Below are positions 51,456-59,904 of a stretch of DNA of 64,000 nt, piece after piece. A program made the translations under genes and the position numbers. The notes beneath the pieces are model-generated. The model saw only the letters and a list, made by a program, of their open reading frames with translations. It did not search any database and was not told where the DNA came from. Every line of letters begins with the position of its first letter. The first letter of the stretch is position 1. The DNA comes from Limivivens sp034101475. Lineage in GTDB: Bacteria; Bacillota; Clostridia; Lachnospirales; Lachnospiraceae. The stretch is from positions 21,735 to 85,734 of the forward strand of contig JAXEJQ010000157.1 of the NCBI GenBank assembly GCA_034101475.1, read 5' to 3'.

Positions 51456-52610
51456 TTATTCTACAACATTTCCTTCCGGATCCAGAGTCAGCAGCCAGGT
51501 ACAGGTTCCTTCTTTGAATTCATTGATTACCACGTTCTTTTCCGGATCGCCGGTGTCATTCAGAGTAAAGGATCCGGTCACACCGGAGAACTCCAGATTG
51601 GTCATACCTTTCAGGATAGATTCCGTGTCGGTTCCGCCGCCCTTTTCCGCTGCTGCCAGTACCATATAAACCGTATCATAGTACAGCGCTGCGCAGGCAT
51701 TCAGCGTTTCATCGCCGTATTTTTCCGTAAATTTCTTTACAAAGTTCTGAACGGCTTCAGAGGTATCTTCTGAAGAGTAGTGATTGGTGTAATACGTATT
51801 GTCAAAAGCAGTCTCCAGTCCTGTGGTAGCCACACCATCCCATGCATCGCCGCCTACGATTGCACCTTCAAAGCCCGCATCTCTTGCCTGCTGAACCAGC
51901 AGCGGAACCACATCATAGAAGCAGGGGAAGAAAATCATATCTGCGCCGGAAGCAACTGCCTGGGAAACCTGCGCGGTAAAATCGGTATCCTTCGTGGTAC
52001 ACTCACCGGTATACAGGATCTCAATACCGTCTGTCTCTGCAGCTTCCACAAATGCGTTTTTCAGACCGTTGGAGTAATCATCATCCTTTGCGTAAATCAC
52101 GGCCGCGGATCCCCAGCCCTGGGACACTGCAAACTTGGATGCCATCTTGCCCTGATACGGGTCGATAAAGCAGGTACGGAAAATATGATCACCGATCTCG
52201 GTAATTGCGTAATTGGTGGCACCGGGAGCTATCATTACCATACCGTCCTTCTGGGCCAGCTCCGCCATGGGAAGGGCACAGGCAGAATTGTAGGTTGCGA
52301 TCAGGACTTCCGGATCTTCTGACATCAGAGAGTTGTAAACGTTAATGGCCTGCTTGGAATCCGATGCGTCATCTGCCAGATTTCCATCATTCAGAATCTC
52401 GATCTGATATCCGCCCAAAGCGTTGATTTCTTCAACAGCCATATCAACTGCATGCTGGGATCCCTGGCCGTTTACTGCGATGGGACCGGTCATGGGAGCG
52501 CCAACGCCAATGCGGATGACATTGTCTTCCTCTGCAAAGGCAAGCTGGCCGATGCCCAGAGAAGCTACCATAGCTGCGGAAAGGAATGCACATAAAATTT
52601 TTTTCTTCAT
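51456..52610 (-). CDS. Branched-chain amino acid-type substrate-binding protein, copy 1
   Basis: The 384-residue protein begins at the ATG at 52610 (MKKKILCAFL) with GGAGGAAAA upstream. The signal peptide ends at IGQLAFAEEDN, an AxA-type site, without a lipobox Cys. The mature protein is a LivJ/K-type fold (IGVGAPMTGPIAVNGQ, AAVIYAKDDDYSNG, ASGADMIFFPCFYD). It is only distantly similar to copy 2 and should bind a different amino acid or amine. It is separated from the upstream kinase-like gene by a terminator, so it should have its own promoter; a weak TTGCAA / TTATAT pair is visible about 30 bases before the ribosome binding site. Confidence 0.93.
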   Translation of the reverse strand: MKKKILCAFLSAAMVASLGIGQLAFAEEDNVIRIGVGAPMTGPIAVNGQGSQHAVDMAVEEINALGGYQIEILNDGNLADDASDSKQAINVYNSLMSEDPEVLIATYNSACALPMAELAQKDGMVMIAPGATNYAITEIGDHIFRTCFIDPYQGKMASKFAVSQGWGSAAVIYAKDDDYSNGLKNAFVEAAETDGIEILYTGECTTKDTDFTAQVSQAVASGADMIFFPCFYDVVPLLVQQARDAGFEGAIVGGDAWDGVATTGLETAFDNTYYTNHYSSEDTSEAVQNFVKKFTEKYGDETLNACAALYYDTVYMVLAAAEKGGGTDTESILKGMTNLEFSGVTGSFTLNDTGDPEKNVVINEFKEGTCTWLLTLDPEGNVVE

Positions 52611-52673
52611 AAGTTTTTTCCTCCTCATATTTTTATATAAACTGTCAGGGACAGCCTATTGCAAAGAATAAGA

Positions 52674-52706
52674 AAAGGAGTTTTGCTTTGTAAGCAAAAC
52701 TCCTTT
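52674..52706 (-). terminator. Terminator of the first kinase-like gene
   Basis: A perfect 15-base-pair stem (AAAGGAGTTTTGCTT with AAGCAAAACTCCTTT, three-base loop) lies 16 bases after the stop of the kinase-like gene, with TTTTCTTATTC after it on the minus strand. Confidence 0.85.
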
Positions 52707-52721
52707 GTTTTGACTGGAAAC

Positions 52722-53357
52722 TTATCTTTCAATCTCGACTCCGAATCGGATTTTTATCATATTTTCAATCACCTGCGCACACTGATCATAGGTCATGCGC
52801 TCGGTGTTCAGGCAAAGATCGTAATTGTAGGGATCTTCCCATTCCCGTCCGGTATGGTACTTGTAGTAGGCCCGGCGGTATTTATCATTTTTCGCAATGT
52901 ACTTCTCTGCTTCCTTCCGGCTGATGCCCTGCCGCTCCATCTCCTTCTGGATACAGCGCTCCAGGGGAGCGTAAACGAAAACCTTCAGCACATTTTCGTA
53001 ATCCTTCAGCACATAGTCGCAAGCACGACCAATGCACACATAAGACTCTCTGGCAGCCAGCTCCTTCAGAACCTTGGCCTGATAGTTAAACAGGTTCTCA
53101 TCGGAAGTGAAATTACCGCTCTCCGGCGGGATGATCTCGCCATTGTAAACCTTTCTGGAGACCCGGTACAGCAGGCTGTTTTTCATGTGTTCATCCGCAC
53201 CGGCAAACAGTGCTTCGTTAATTCCACTGTCCTCTGAAGCAAGCCGCAGCAGCTTCCGGTCATACAGATCAATTCCATAATCATCCGCAAGAATGTTTCC
53301 GATGGAAGTAGCTCCGCTTCCGCAGGTTCTGGTGATCGCAATCACAAATCGTTCCAT
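52722..53357 (-). CDS. Cytidylate kinase-like protein, copy 1
   Basis: The 211-residue protein is a paralogue of the one at 41879-42502: shared segments are LASEDSGINEALF, the G-x-I-I/L-P-P-E-S region, NLFNYQAK, CIGRACDYVL and YDLCLNTERM. Its P-loop reads RTCGSGATSIGNIL, lacking the usual Lys, so nucleotide binding may differ from copy 2 (GSGGKTIG). Substrate unknown; it may be a regulatory or metabolite kinase. A consensus promoter precedes it and a terminator follows, so it is a single-gene unit between the alcohol dehydrogenase and the first liv cassette. Confidence 0.87.
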   Translation of the reverse strand: MERFVIAITRTCGSGATSIGNILADDYGIDLYDRKLLRLASEDSGINEALFAGADEHMKNSLLYRVSRKVYNGEIIPPESGNFTSDENLFNYQAKVLKELAARESYVCIGRACDYVLKDYENVLKVFVYAPLERCIQKEMERQGISRKEAEKYIAKNDKYRRAYYKYHTGREWEDPYNYDLCLNTERMTYDQCAQVIENMIKIRFGVEIER

Positions 53358-53386
53358 GCTGTCATCTCCTTCGAAATGTTTTCTCT

Positions 53387-53415
53387 ATTATCCTTCCATT
53401 TTCTTTTTTTGTCAA
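53387..53415 (-). promoter_or_regulatory. Promoter of kinase-like gene copy 1
   Basis: On the minus strand TTGACA (53410-53415), 17 bases, GATAAT (53387-53392), about 30 bases before the ATG, within a very AT-rich stretch (53380-53520). Confidence 0.78.
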
Positions 53416-53524
53416 CTCGGGATTTTAACAATAAATTTATATTTAATTTATCTGTTTTTATCAAAATTTACTATTTTCATCAAATTAATCCCTTTATTGT
53501 GCGTTCAATTATACATTTTGTGCG

Positions 53525-54682
53525 TTATGCTTCCCAGAGCTGTGCATACAGTTTTCGGACATCTGCTTCTGTAACAGCCTTTGCCGTGTTGGCCGGGCTT
53601 CCGCTGGCAATGGCATCTGCTGCCATCTTCTCCACGCTGGCAAAGAATTTTTCCCGGTCAATTCCATAGGCTTCCAGTGTGGGAATTTCACATACCCCAC
53701 AGATTTCCCGGATCGCTTCCAGAAATGCTTCCGCTGCCGCTCCATCGCTGTCTTCCTCCGACGCTTTTCCGATGGCCCGGGCCATATCCGCAAACCGGGA
53801 CTGTGCTCCATCCAGGGCAAAGGCAAAGCAGGTCGGCAGCAGCATGGCATTGGAAATGCCGTGAGGCACATGGAACAGGGCACCGATGGGACGGCTCATC
53901 CCGTGAATCAGCGTGACAGAGGCATTGTTGAAAGCCACACCGGCTTCAAAGGCAGCCAGCGACATTTCCTCCCGGGCTTTCACATCACTTCCGTCGGCAT
54001 AAGCCCTGGGCAGATACTGAAAAATACGCTTCACAGCCGACAGGGCGAAGGTATCGGACATGGGCTGGGCTTTCCTGGAGGTATAGGCCTCCGTGGCATG
54101 GGTCAGGGCATCCAGACCTGTGGCCGCAGTGATTCCCTTCGGAGCGCTCAGGGTAAACGCAGGATCCACAATCGCCAGATCCGGCATCAGACAGGGACCC
54201 TTTAAGAGCATCTTAATGTCCTTTTCCGTATCGGTGATAATCGTAAACTGAGTAGTCTCCGAGCCCGTTCCCGCTGTGGTTGGAATGGCAGCCATGGGCG
54301 GAAGCTTTGCGTCAATCACCTTTCCCATAAAATCGGAGATGCTTCCTCCGGTCACCGATAAGACGGCAATGGCCTTCATGGAATCCAGAGGACTTCCGCC
54401 TCCGAAGCCGATGAGGAAATCACAGCCTTCCTCCTGGTAGACCTTCAGCCCCGCGTAAATCATCTGATCCGTGGGTTCTCCGGTAATCTGAGAAAATACG
54501 GCAGACGCTGTGCCGGCATTCTCCAGTCCTGCCCGCAGCTCCCGGACGCCGCCCAGCTTTCCCACATGGGGGCCGGTGACGATCAGCGCCTTTTTACCCA
54601 TCCGGCACAGAAAGGGAAGGGCATCCTTCAGAGCCCCGGCACCGGTGATGATCCGGCCCGGAACGATAAATTCTCTTGCCAT
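53525..54682 (-). CDS. Iron-containing alcohol dehydrogenase
   Basis: The 385-residue protein is a group III alcohol dehydrogenase. The nucleotide-binding motif FGGGSPLDSMKA is at 93-104, PTTAGTGSE at 134-142, and metal ligands are Asp191, His195, His260 and His274 (GLDALTHATEAY, HGMSRPIGALFHVPHG). It reduces an aldehyde to an alcohol with NAD(P)H. It lies 30 bases after the class III aminotransferase gene, so it probably reduces the aldehyde that enzyme makes. Known pairs of this kind are taurine aminotransferase with sulfoacetaldehyde reductase (SarD/TauF) and GABA aminotransferase with 4-hydroxybutyrate dehydrogenase; sequence alone does not decide between them. Confidence 0.93.
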   Translation of the reverse strand: MAREFIVPGRIITGAGALKDALPFLCRMGKKALIVTGPHVGKLGGVRELRAGLENAGTASAVFSQITGEPTDQMIYAGLKVYQEEGCDFLIGFGGGSPLDSMKAIAVLSVTGGSISDFMGKVIDAKLPPMAAIPTTAGTGSETTQFTIITDTEKDIKMLLKGPCLMPDLAIVDPAFTLSAPKGITAATGLDALTHATEAYTSRKAQPMSDTFALSAVKRIFQYLPRAYADGSDVKAREEMSLAAFEAGVAFNNASVTLIHGMSRPIGALFHVPHGISNAMLLPTCFAFALDGAQSRFADMARAIGKASEEDSDGAAAEAFLEAIREICGVCEIPTLEAYGIDREKFFASVEKMAADAIASGSPANTAKAVTEADVRKLYAQLWEA

Positions 54683-54712
54683 AACAGAGCCTCCTTTCCT
54701 GAAAACCGGTTT

Positions 54713-56044
54713 TTACAGAAATTCCCGGTCAACGATTGCCAGAACTTCCTTTACTTTGGCCATTTCTTCTTTCACCTGCTCTTCCGTGATAATCAGCGGC
54801 GGCGCAATGATAATCATATTTTCGTGAGAATAGGTCATAAAATGACGCTGGGCCAGCATACCGATGATCTTTCCCATCTTCCCTTCCGGATCCTGGCCAT
54901 AGGAAACCAGCGGTTCTCTCGTTTCTTTGTCTTTCACCAGCTCGATGGCAGAAAACAGTCCGATATAGCGCACGTCGCCCACACATCGGAAGGATGCTTT
55001 GCACGCTTCCAGCTCTTCTCCCAGCACTTTTCCGGATTTTGCCACATTGTCCAGAATGTGATGGGTCTTGTAGTAGCTGACGCATGCCACGCCTGCCGCG
55101 CAGGAAAGAGGATGACCACTGTAGGTCAGGCCGCACATCAGCTTATGATCATCGAAATAGGAAGCAATCTCTTTGCTGACCACCACACCGCCCAGCGGGA
55201 CATAGCCGCAGGTAACGCCCTTGGCAAAGGTCACAATATCCGGCTTGACATCAAAATTTTCAAAGGCAAACATTTTTCCGGTCCGTCCCCAGCCTGCCAT
55301 CACTTCATCACAGATCATCATAATTCCGAATTCATCACAGATCTTCCGGACTCCCGGCAGATAGCCCCTGGGCGGAATAATGACGCCGTTTGATCCGGTG
55401 ATGGTTTCCATCACGATGGCTGCCACATTATCCGCGCCCTCATAAATAATCTGTTCCCGAAGCTTGGCAACGTAGTATTCCGAGGCCTCTTCTTCACTGG
55501 CAAAGCGGATCTTCTCCTGATAAACATAAGGATCGAAAAACTTTACAAATCCCGGGATACCAGGCTCAGACGGATATCTTCTGGGCTCACCTGTCAGGTT
55601 GGCCGCACCGTAGCTGGATCCGTGATAGCTTCTGTAACGGCTGAAAATTTTATTTCTTCCGGTGTACATTCTGGCAATCTTAATGGCATTTTCATTGGCA
55701 TCGGCTCCGGCATTGGTGAAGAAAACCTTGCCCATATTATCCGGCATCAGGTCGATAATCATCTCCGCCAGCTTTCCTCTGCTTTCTACCGCGTAGCTGG
55801 GAGACATATAGCAGAATTTGTCCGCCTGCTCCTTGATCGCCTCCACAATTTCCTGATTTCCATGTCCCACATTCATGTTTACCAGCTGTGAGGACATATC
55901 GGAATACCGGGTTCCGTCATAATCGTAAATATAAATTCCTTCTGCCTTCTCAATGGCCTTCGGATTCAGGCCTGCCTGGGCTGACCAGGACTGCAGGTTA
56001 AATTCTTTATGTCTTCTGACGACGTCTTCTCTGATACTCATCAT
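54713..56044 (-). CDS. Class III PLP-dependent omega-aminotransferase (taurine aminotransferase-like)
   Basis: The 443-residue enzyme is a class III aminotransferase: the FTNAGADANENAIKIAR segment (109-125), SYHGSSYGA at 139-147, Asp246 in ICDEVMAGWGRTG and the PLP Lys275 in FAKGVTCGYVPLGG. Such enzymes move the terminal amino group of omega-amino acids, diamines or taurine to a 2-oxo acid. From memory, the DMSSQLVNMNVGHGN and SYHGSSYGAANLTGEPRRYP segments resemble taurine:2-oxoglutarate aminotransferases of anaerobes, but this was not checked. It forms an operon with the iron alcohol dehydrogenase, behind an attenuator-like leader and a palindrome likely bound by the PucR protein encoded upstream. 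Confidence 0.9.
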   Translation of the reverse strand: MMSIREDVVRRHKEFNLQSWSAQAGLNPKAIEKAEGIYIYDYDGTRYSDMSSQLVNMNVGHGNQEIVEAIKEQADKFCYMSPSYAVESRGKLAEMIIDLMPDNMGKVFFTNAGADANENAIKIARMYTGRNKIFSRYRSYHGSSYGAANLTGEPRRYPSEPGIPGFVKFFDPYVYQEKIRFASEEEASEYYVAKLREQIIYEGADNVAAIVMETITGSNGVIIPPRGYLPGVRKICDEFGIMMICDEVMAGWGRTGKMFAFENFDVKPDIVTFAKGVTCGYVPLGGVVVSKEIASYFDDHKLMCGLTYSGHPLSCAAGVACVSYYKTHHILDNVAKSGKVLGEELEACKASFRCVGDVRYIGLFSAIELVKDKETREPLVSYGQDPEGKMGKIIGMLAQRHFMTYSHENMIIIAPPLIITEEQVKEEMAKVKEVLAIVDREFL

Positions 56045-56075
56045 GATTTCCTCCCTGTGATTCTTTCATTGAAAA

Positions 56076-56107
56076 AAGCTGCCGCATCTTTTTCGATGCA
56101 ACAGCTT
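56076..56107 (-). terminator. Attenuator-like hairpin in the aminotransferase leader
   Basis: On the minus strand AAGCTGTTGCATCG folds back onto GATGCGGCAGCTT, followed by a T run, 32 bases before the aminotransferase ATG. Because a TATAAT -10 element (56127-56132) lies upstream of it, the hairpin is within the leader transcript and could act as a conditional terminator; it could equally end PucR transcripts. Confidence 0.65.
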
Positions 56108-56126
56108 CTTTGCTTTTGATGCTGTC

Positions 56127-56205
56127 ATTATAGCACCCGTGGTTCCGGAATACCATCCGCTCCGGGCACAAAATATACCGGGATTTTTTGTGCTTCAGCA
56201 CAAAA
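56127..56205 (-). promoter_or_regulatory. Aminotransferase promoter with upstream palindromic operator
   Basis: A TATAAT -10 (56127-56132 on the minus strand) has no good -35 (TGGTAT at 56150-56155), which suggests activator dependence. Upstream, TTTTGTGCT-TC-AGCACAAAA (56186-56205) is a perfect inverted repeat, centred about 75 bases before the expected start. A further half site, GCACAAAA, is at 56166-56173. The PucR gene ends just beyond, at 56231. Confidence 0.6.
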
Positions 56206-56230
56206 CGTCGCAGTTTCTGCCCCAGGCCTT

Positions 56231-57379
56231 TTACAGACAGTCCAGTATCTGAAAGGCCAGCAGAAGACCGGCCCTGGTCTTCGCATCTTCCAGATCCACA
56301 TTCAGCAGCGCCTTTGTCTGGTTGATCTGATACGTAATGGTATTCCGGTGACAGAACCGGCGCTCCGCCACCCTGGAAACACAGCCGCCGCTTTCCAGAT
56401 AGTCCCGCAGTACTGCCATATACTCTGTTCCCCGTTCCTGATCGTTCTGCATGAGCTTCCCCAGAGCTGCCCGGACATAGCTTTCCAGCCGTTCCGGATT
56501 CCGGCATTCAAAAATCAGCTGATAGGTGCCCAGGTTTTCATAGGTCAGAACGGGTTCCCCCTTTTTCTCCGCAAGGCGCCGGATTTTCACTGCCTGCTCA
56601 TAGCTTCCGTCCAGTTCCCGGGCATTTCTGACCCGCTCTCCCAGTCCGGCAGAAAAAGCCAGCCCCCGGGACGCCGCAAAATCTGCCAGCCCCTCCAGGG
56701 CTTCCTCGCTTTTTTCCGTCCCTTCCCCGTAAAACACCAGAATCTGGATTCCCTCCTGTTCAAACATCACCGAATGATTTCCGACCTCCCCGATCCGTGA
56801 AAGAATCAACCGGTTCCGGAACGCCCTGTCCGGAAACTGCCGGATATCCTCCTGCATCCAGAAAGCCGCCGCCTGGAACCCGTCCTGGGGACTGCAGCCT
56901 CCCCTTTTCAGATAGGGCAGGTACATTTGTGGCAGCTCCGGAGAAAAAATGGCGTTTTTCACTGCTTCCGTCAGATTCAGCTCCTGAAACTCCTTCTCGT
57001 TGATCCGGGTGGAAAAGGCCCGGGTCACATCCACCAGACGGATTTCCCAGGGAATGGAAAACAGAGGAAATTCCTTTTTATTGCAGAAGTCCAGAAGCCG
57101 CCGGGGAATCTCCGGAATATACGGTCCCTGATTCACCACCAGCCCGCAGGCATCCCGCCGATACAGGCTTTCTGCCAGACAGCAGATCTGATCCGGCGTC
57201 CCTCCTGCAATTCCTGTGGTAAAAATCAGCTCATCCCCGTGGAGAAACCGCGCGACTTCAATATCCTCAATGATATGAACCCAGCTCATACGCCGTTTCA
57301 GTCCCTCTTCCCCGGCCAGAAGACGCATCTGATATTTTCCTCCGAATTCTGCCCAAATCTCTTTTAATTCAATGGCCAT
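56231..57379 (-). CDS. PucR family transcriptional regulator
   Basis: The 382-residue protein has an N-terminal PucR sensor domain (LLAGEEGLKRRMSWVHIIED, then GDELIFTTGIAGG), a GGDEF-related middle region and a C-terminal PucR-type helix-turn-helix (RRFCHRNTITYQINQTKAL with YLESGGCVSRVA before it). Family members activate purine, amino acid or amine catabolism genes. It is encoded directly upstream of, and in the same direction as, the aminotransferase and alcohol dehydrogenase genes; a palindromic operator candidate lies between. The effector could be the amine substrate. GGAAGGGA precedes the ATG. Confidence 0.93.
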   Translation of the reverse strand: MAIELKEIWAEFGGKYQMRLLAGEEGLKRRMSWVHIIEDIEVARFLHGDELIFTTGIAGGTPDQICCLAESLYRRDACGLVVNQGPYIPEIPRRLLDFCNKKEFPLFSIPWEIRLVDVTRAFSTRINEKEFQELNLTEAVKNAIFSPELPQMYLPYLKRGGCSPQDGFQAAAFWMQEDIRQFPDRAFRNRLILSRIGEVGNHSVMFEQEGIQILVFYGEGTEKSEEALEGLADFAASRGLAFSAGLGERVRNARELDGSYEQAVKIRRLAEKKGEPVLTYENLGTYQLIFECRNPERLESYVRAALGKLMQNDQERGTEYMAVLRDYLESGGCVSRVAERRFCHRNTITYQINQTKALLNVDLEDAKTRAGLLLAFQILDCL

Positions 57380-57418
57380 ATGTTCCCTTCCGCTGAATCG
57401 TTCTGCAGCTCTGTCACT

Positions 57419-57967
57419 CTATAACTCTACAATCGTATAATCATGTCCCACTGCCGGAAGAAATTTCTCCAGCACATCCTTCGTCCGGATCTTCAGACTG
57501 GAAGTATTGATGCAGGGATGGCATCCCAGAAACTCACTTTCCACCACAGCCCGGTCAATCAACAGCCGTACCCTTCTGCCCTTATCATTCATCAGTCCCA
57601 TCACACTCACAGATCCCGGCGTGATATCCAGAAATTCTTCCATAAATTCCGGTCCGGCAAAAGACAGACGGGCCGATCCGATCTGCCGGGACAGATCCCG
57701 GGTCCGGAATTCCCTGGTTCCCGGCATCATCAGCAGATAAAAATCTGTCTTCTGGCGGTTGCACAGAAAAAGGTTTTTACAGATCTCAATTCCGAGAATT
57801 TTATCCACCTCGTGGCAGGATTCAATGGACGGAGTCACCTCGTGATCCAGCCGTTGATAGGGAATCTGCAGCTCCTCCAGAAGGTCATACACAGCCATCT
57901 CCTTGGGCAGACGGCCCGCGGCCTCCGGCTTCTCTTTTTCACTGTACAAATGCTGGTCAATATACAT
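57419..57967 (-). CDS. ProXp/YbaK-type prolyl-tRNA editing protein
   Basis: The 182-residue protein begins at the ATG at 57967 (MYIDQHLYS) with AGAGGAAAA upstream; a longer frame has no ribosome binding site. It is a YbaK/INS-domain protein (VYDLLEELQIPYQRLDHE, KNLFLCNRQKTDFYLLMMPG, VSVMGLMNDKGRRVRLLID with the conserved Lys region). Free-standing members hydrolyse mischarged Ala- or Cys-tRNA(Pro). It is encoded 102 bases after proS on the same strand. That fits because this ProRS is the short form without its own insertion editing domain. Confidence 0.92.
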   Translation of the reverse strand: MYIDQHLYSEKEKPEAAGRLPKEMAVYDLLEELQIPYQRLDHEVTPSIESCHEVDKILGIEICKNLFLCNRQKTDFYLLMMPGTREFRTRDLSRQIGSARLSFAGPEFMEEFLDITPGSVSVMGLMNDKGRRVRLLIDRAVVESEFLGCHPCINTSSLKIRTKDVLEKFLPAVGHDYTIVEL

Positions 57968-58069
57968 GAATTTTCCTCTTTTCTTACGTGATCTCTTCTT
58001 TGCCCCGGAAAAAGAAAACGCCCGGGCAGTACCGATACCGCGTACTGCCATGGCGTCTTTGCTCTTTCT

Positions 58070-59509
58070 TTAATATGCTTTGCCCCAGTATACCAGGTGC
58101 TTCGCGGGTTTGCCGCAGTAAATACAGGTGTCGGAAATCTGCTCCTGCTCAAACGGCATGCAGCGGGAGGTCACACCTGCCTCTTCCTTCAGAGCGTCCT
58201 CGCATTCCTGACAGCCGCACCACATAGCCTTAATGAAGCCCGGCTTTTCATCTGCGATCTTCTTAAACTCAGCCAGCTCTGTGGCCTCATAGGTATGGGC
58301 ATCCCGATGTGTCCGTGCGCGCTCCAGCATATCCTGCTGCATGGTATCCAGAAGTTCCTTTACGGTTTCTGCCAGTGTCTGAATATCCGCAACGATCTTC
58401 TCTCTGGTATCACGGCGTACGATCACGGCCTTGCCGGCCTCGATATCCTTGGGTCCCAGTTCAATCCGCAGCGGAATTCCGCGCATCTCCTGCTCGGAGA
58501 ATTTCCAGCCCGGACTCTTCTCGGTGTCGTCCAGCTTCACGCGCAGATCTGCGGCCTTCAGCATATCCCGTACCTCCGCAGCTTTCTCCAGCACGCCCTC
58601 CACATTCTGACGAACCGGAATCACCATCACCTGCACAGGCGCGATTCTCGGCGGCAGAACCAGACCGCTGTTATCACCGTGTACCATGATAATGGCGCCG
58701 ATCATTCGCGTGGTCATTCCCCAGGAGGTTCCATGGGGATACTTCAGCGTATTGTCTTTATCCGTAAACTGGATATTAAAGGCTTTGGAGAACAGATCTC
58801 CGAAATAGTGGCTGGTACCGGACTGCAGAGCCTTTCCGTCATGCATCAGGGACTCGATGGTATAGGTGGCTTCTGCCCCGGAGAATTTCTCTTTATCCGT
58901 CTTTCGTCCCTTGATCACCGGAATCGCCAGTACCTCTTCGCAGAAATCCGCATAGAGATTCAGCATCTGAATCGTGCGTTCCTGTGCCTCCTCTGCGGTG
59001 GCATGAACGGTATGGCCCTCCTGCCACAGGAATTCTCTGGAACGCAGGAAGGGACGGGTGGTTTTCTCCCACCGCACAACGGAACACCACTGATTATAAA
59101 CCTTCGGCAGATCCCGATAGGAATGCACATCATTGGCATAAAAATCACAGAAGAGTGTCTCAGAGGTGGGACGCACGCAAAGACGTTCCTGCAGCGGCTC
59201 CAGACCGCCGTGAGTCACCCAGGCTACCTCCGGAGCAAAGCCTTCCACATGATCCTTCTCCTTCTGCAGCAGACTCTCCGGGATAAACATGGGAAGGTAC
59301 ACATTCTCCACACCGGTTTCCTTGAATCTTCTGTCCAGCTCATGCTGGATATTCTCCCAGATCGCATAGCCTGCCGGTTTGATTACCATACAGCCCTTTA
59401 CGCTGGTATAATCAATCAGTTCCGCTTTCTTCACAACATCCGTGTACCATTGCGCAAAATCTTCATCCATGGAAGTGATGGCTTCCACAAGCTTCTTTTC
59501 TTTTGCCAT
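58070..59509 (-). CDS. proS: Prolyl-tRNA synthetase, short (archaeal/eukaryal-like) type
   Basis: The 479-residue class II synthetase charges tRNA(Pro). Motif 2 is in RWEKTTRPFLRSREFLWQEG and motif 3 near the GTSWGMTTRMIGAIIMVHGD segment. The anticodon-binding domain follows, and a C-terminal region with paired Cys (CGCQECED, then CIYCGK) suggests a zinc site. The length and lack of the editing insertion mark the short ProS type. Expression is controlled by a T-box leader with its own promoter. AAGGAG precedes the ATG. Confidence 0.97.
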   Translation of the reverse strand: MAKEKKLVEAITSMDEDFAQWYTDVVKKAELIDYTSVKGCMVIKPAGYAIWENIQHELDRRFKETGVENVYLPMFIPESLLQKEKDHVEGFAPEVAWVTHGGLEPLQERLCVRPTSETLFCDFYANDVHSYRDLPKVYNQWCSVVRWEKTTRPFLRSREFLWQEGHTVHATAEEAQERTIQMLNLYADFCEEVLAIPVIKGRKTDKEKFSGAEATYTIESLMHDGKALQSGTSHYFGDLFSKAFNIQFTDKDNTLKYPHGTSWGMTTRMIGAIIMVHGDNSGLVLPPRIAPVQVMVIPVRQNVEGVLEKAAEVRDMLKAADLRVKLDDTEKSPGWKFSEQEMRGIPLRIELGPKDIEAGKAVIVRRDTREKIVADIQTLAETVKELLDTMQQDMLERARTHRDAHTYEATELAEFKKIADEKPGFIKAMWCGCQECEDALKEEAGVTSRCMPFEQEQISDTCIYCGKPAKHLVYWGKAY

Positions 59510-59626
59510 TTTTCTACTCCTTTTCCTTTCTCATTTTCCAGACGCAGGGCGCCTCTTTTAGCTCTCCTCCGTCTGCGGGGGCACTTTTTGCAGGAAAGAA
59601 AAATCAAAAAACATCCCTGATAATAC

Positions 59627-59890
59627 AAAAAGCCGGCCCCCTATGTCTCACATAAGGGACCGACAGGTTCTCTGCCTTCGGCGGTACCACCCCAGTTAAT
59701 GAAATCCCGCCGCCCATAGGCACTGCGAAAACTTCACTCTCTCATTCTATCCGATAACGCCGGATCTGCGCCGTATTTTCATACGAAGCTCCAAGGCCGG
59801 TTCCATCTGTTCCAGGCAAGAATCTCACAGCCAAGGATCCTCTCTCTGGGGCCGGAGGGCAGATGTACTATCCCTTTTCAACGCCTGTGT
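59627..59890 (-). promoter_or_regulatory. T-box riboswitch of proS
   Basis: On the minus strand the leader has AGAGAG and GCTGTGAG segments of stem I, then the T-box sequence GGGGTGGTACCGCCG (59679-59693) that pairs with uncharged tRNA acceptor ends. A 14-base-pair terminator stem (59632-59664) follows with TTTTT. A CCG triplet at 59798-59800 after GATGGAA is a candidate proline specifier codon. Uncharged tRNA(Pro) should favour the antiterminator and switch proS on. Confidence 0.92.
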
Positions 59891-59904
59891 GTCATATCGT
59901 GGTT

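Noticed and set aside
41879..53357. Calling the two kinase-like genes cmk (housekeeping cytidylate kinase)
   Set aside because: The P-loop is not GxxGxGKS, the flanking motifs are those of the separate cytidylate kinase-like family, and there are two copies beside transporters.
58097..59620. Plus-strand open frame of 507 codons opposite proS
   Set aside because: It is an antisense shadow of proS, with no domain or ribosome binding site.
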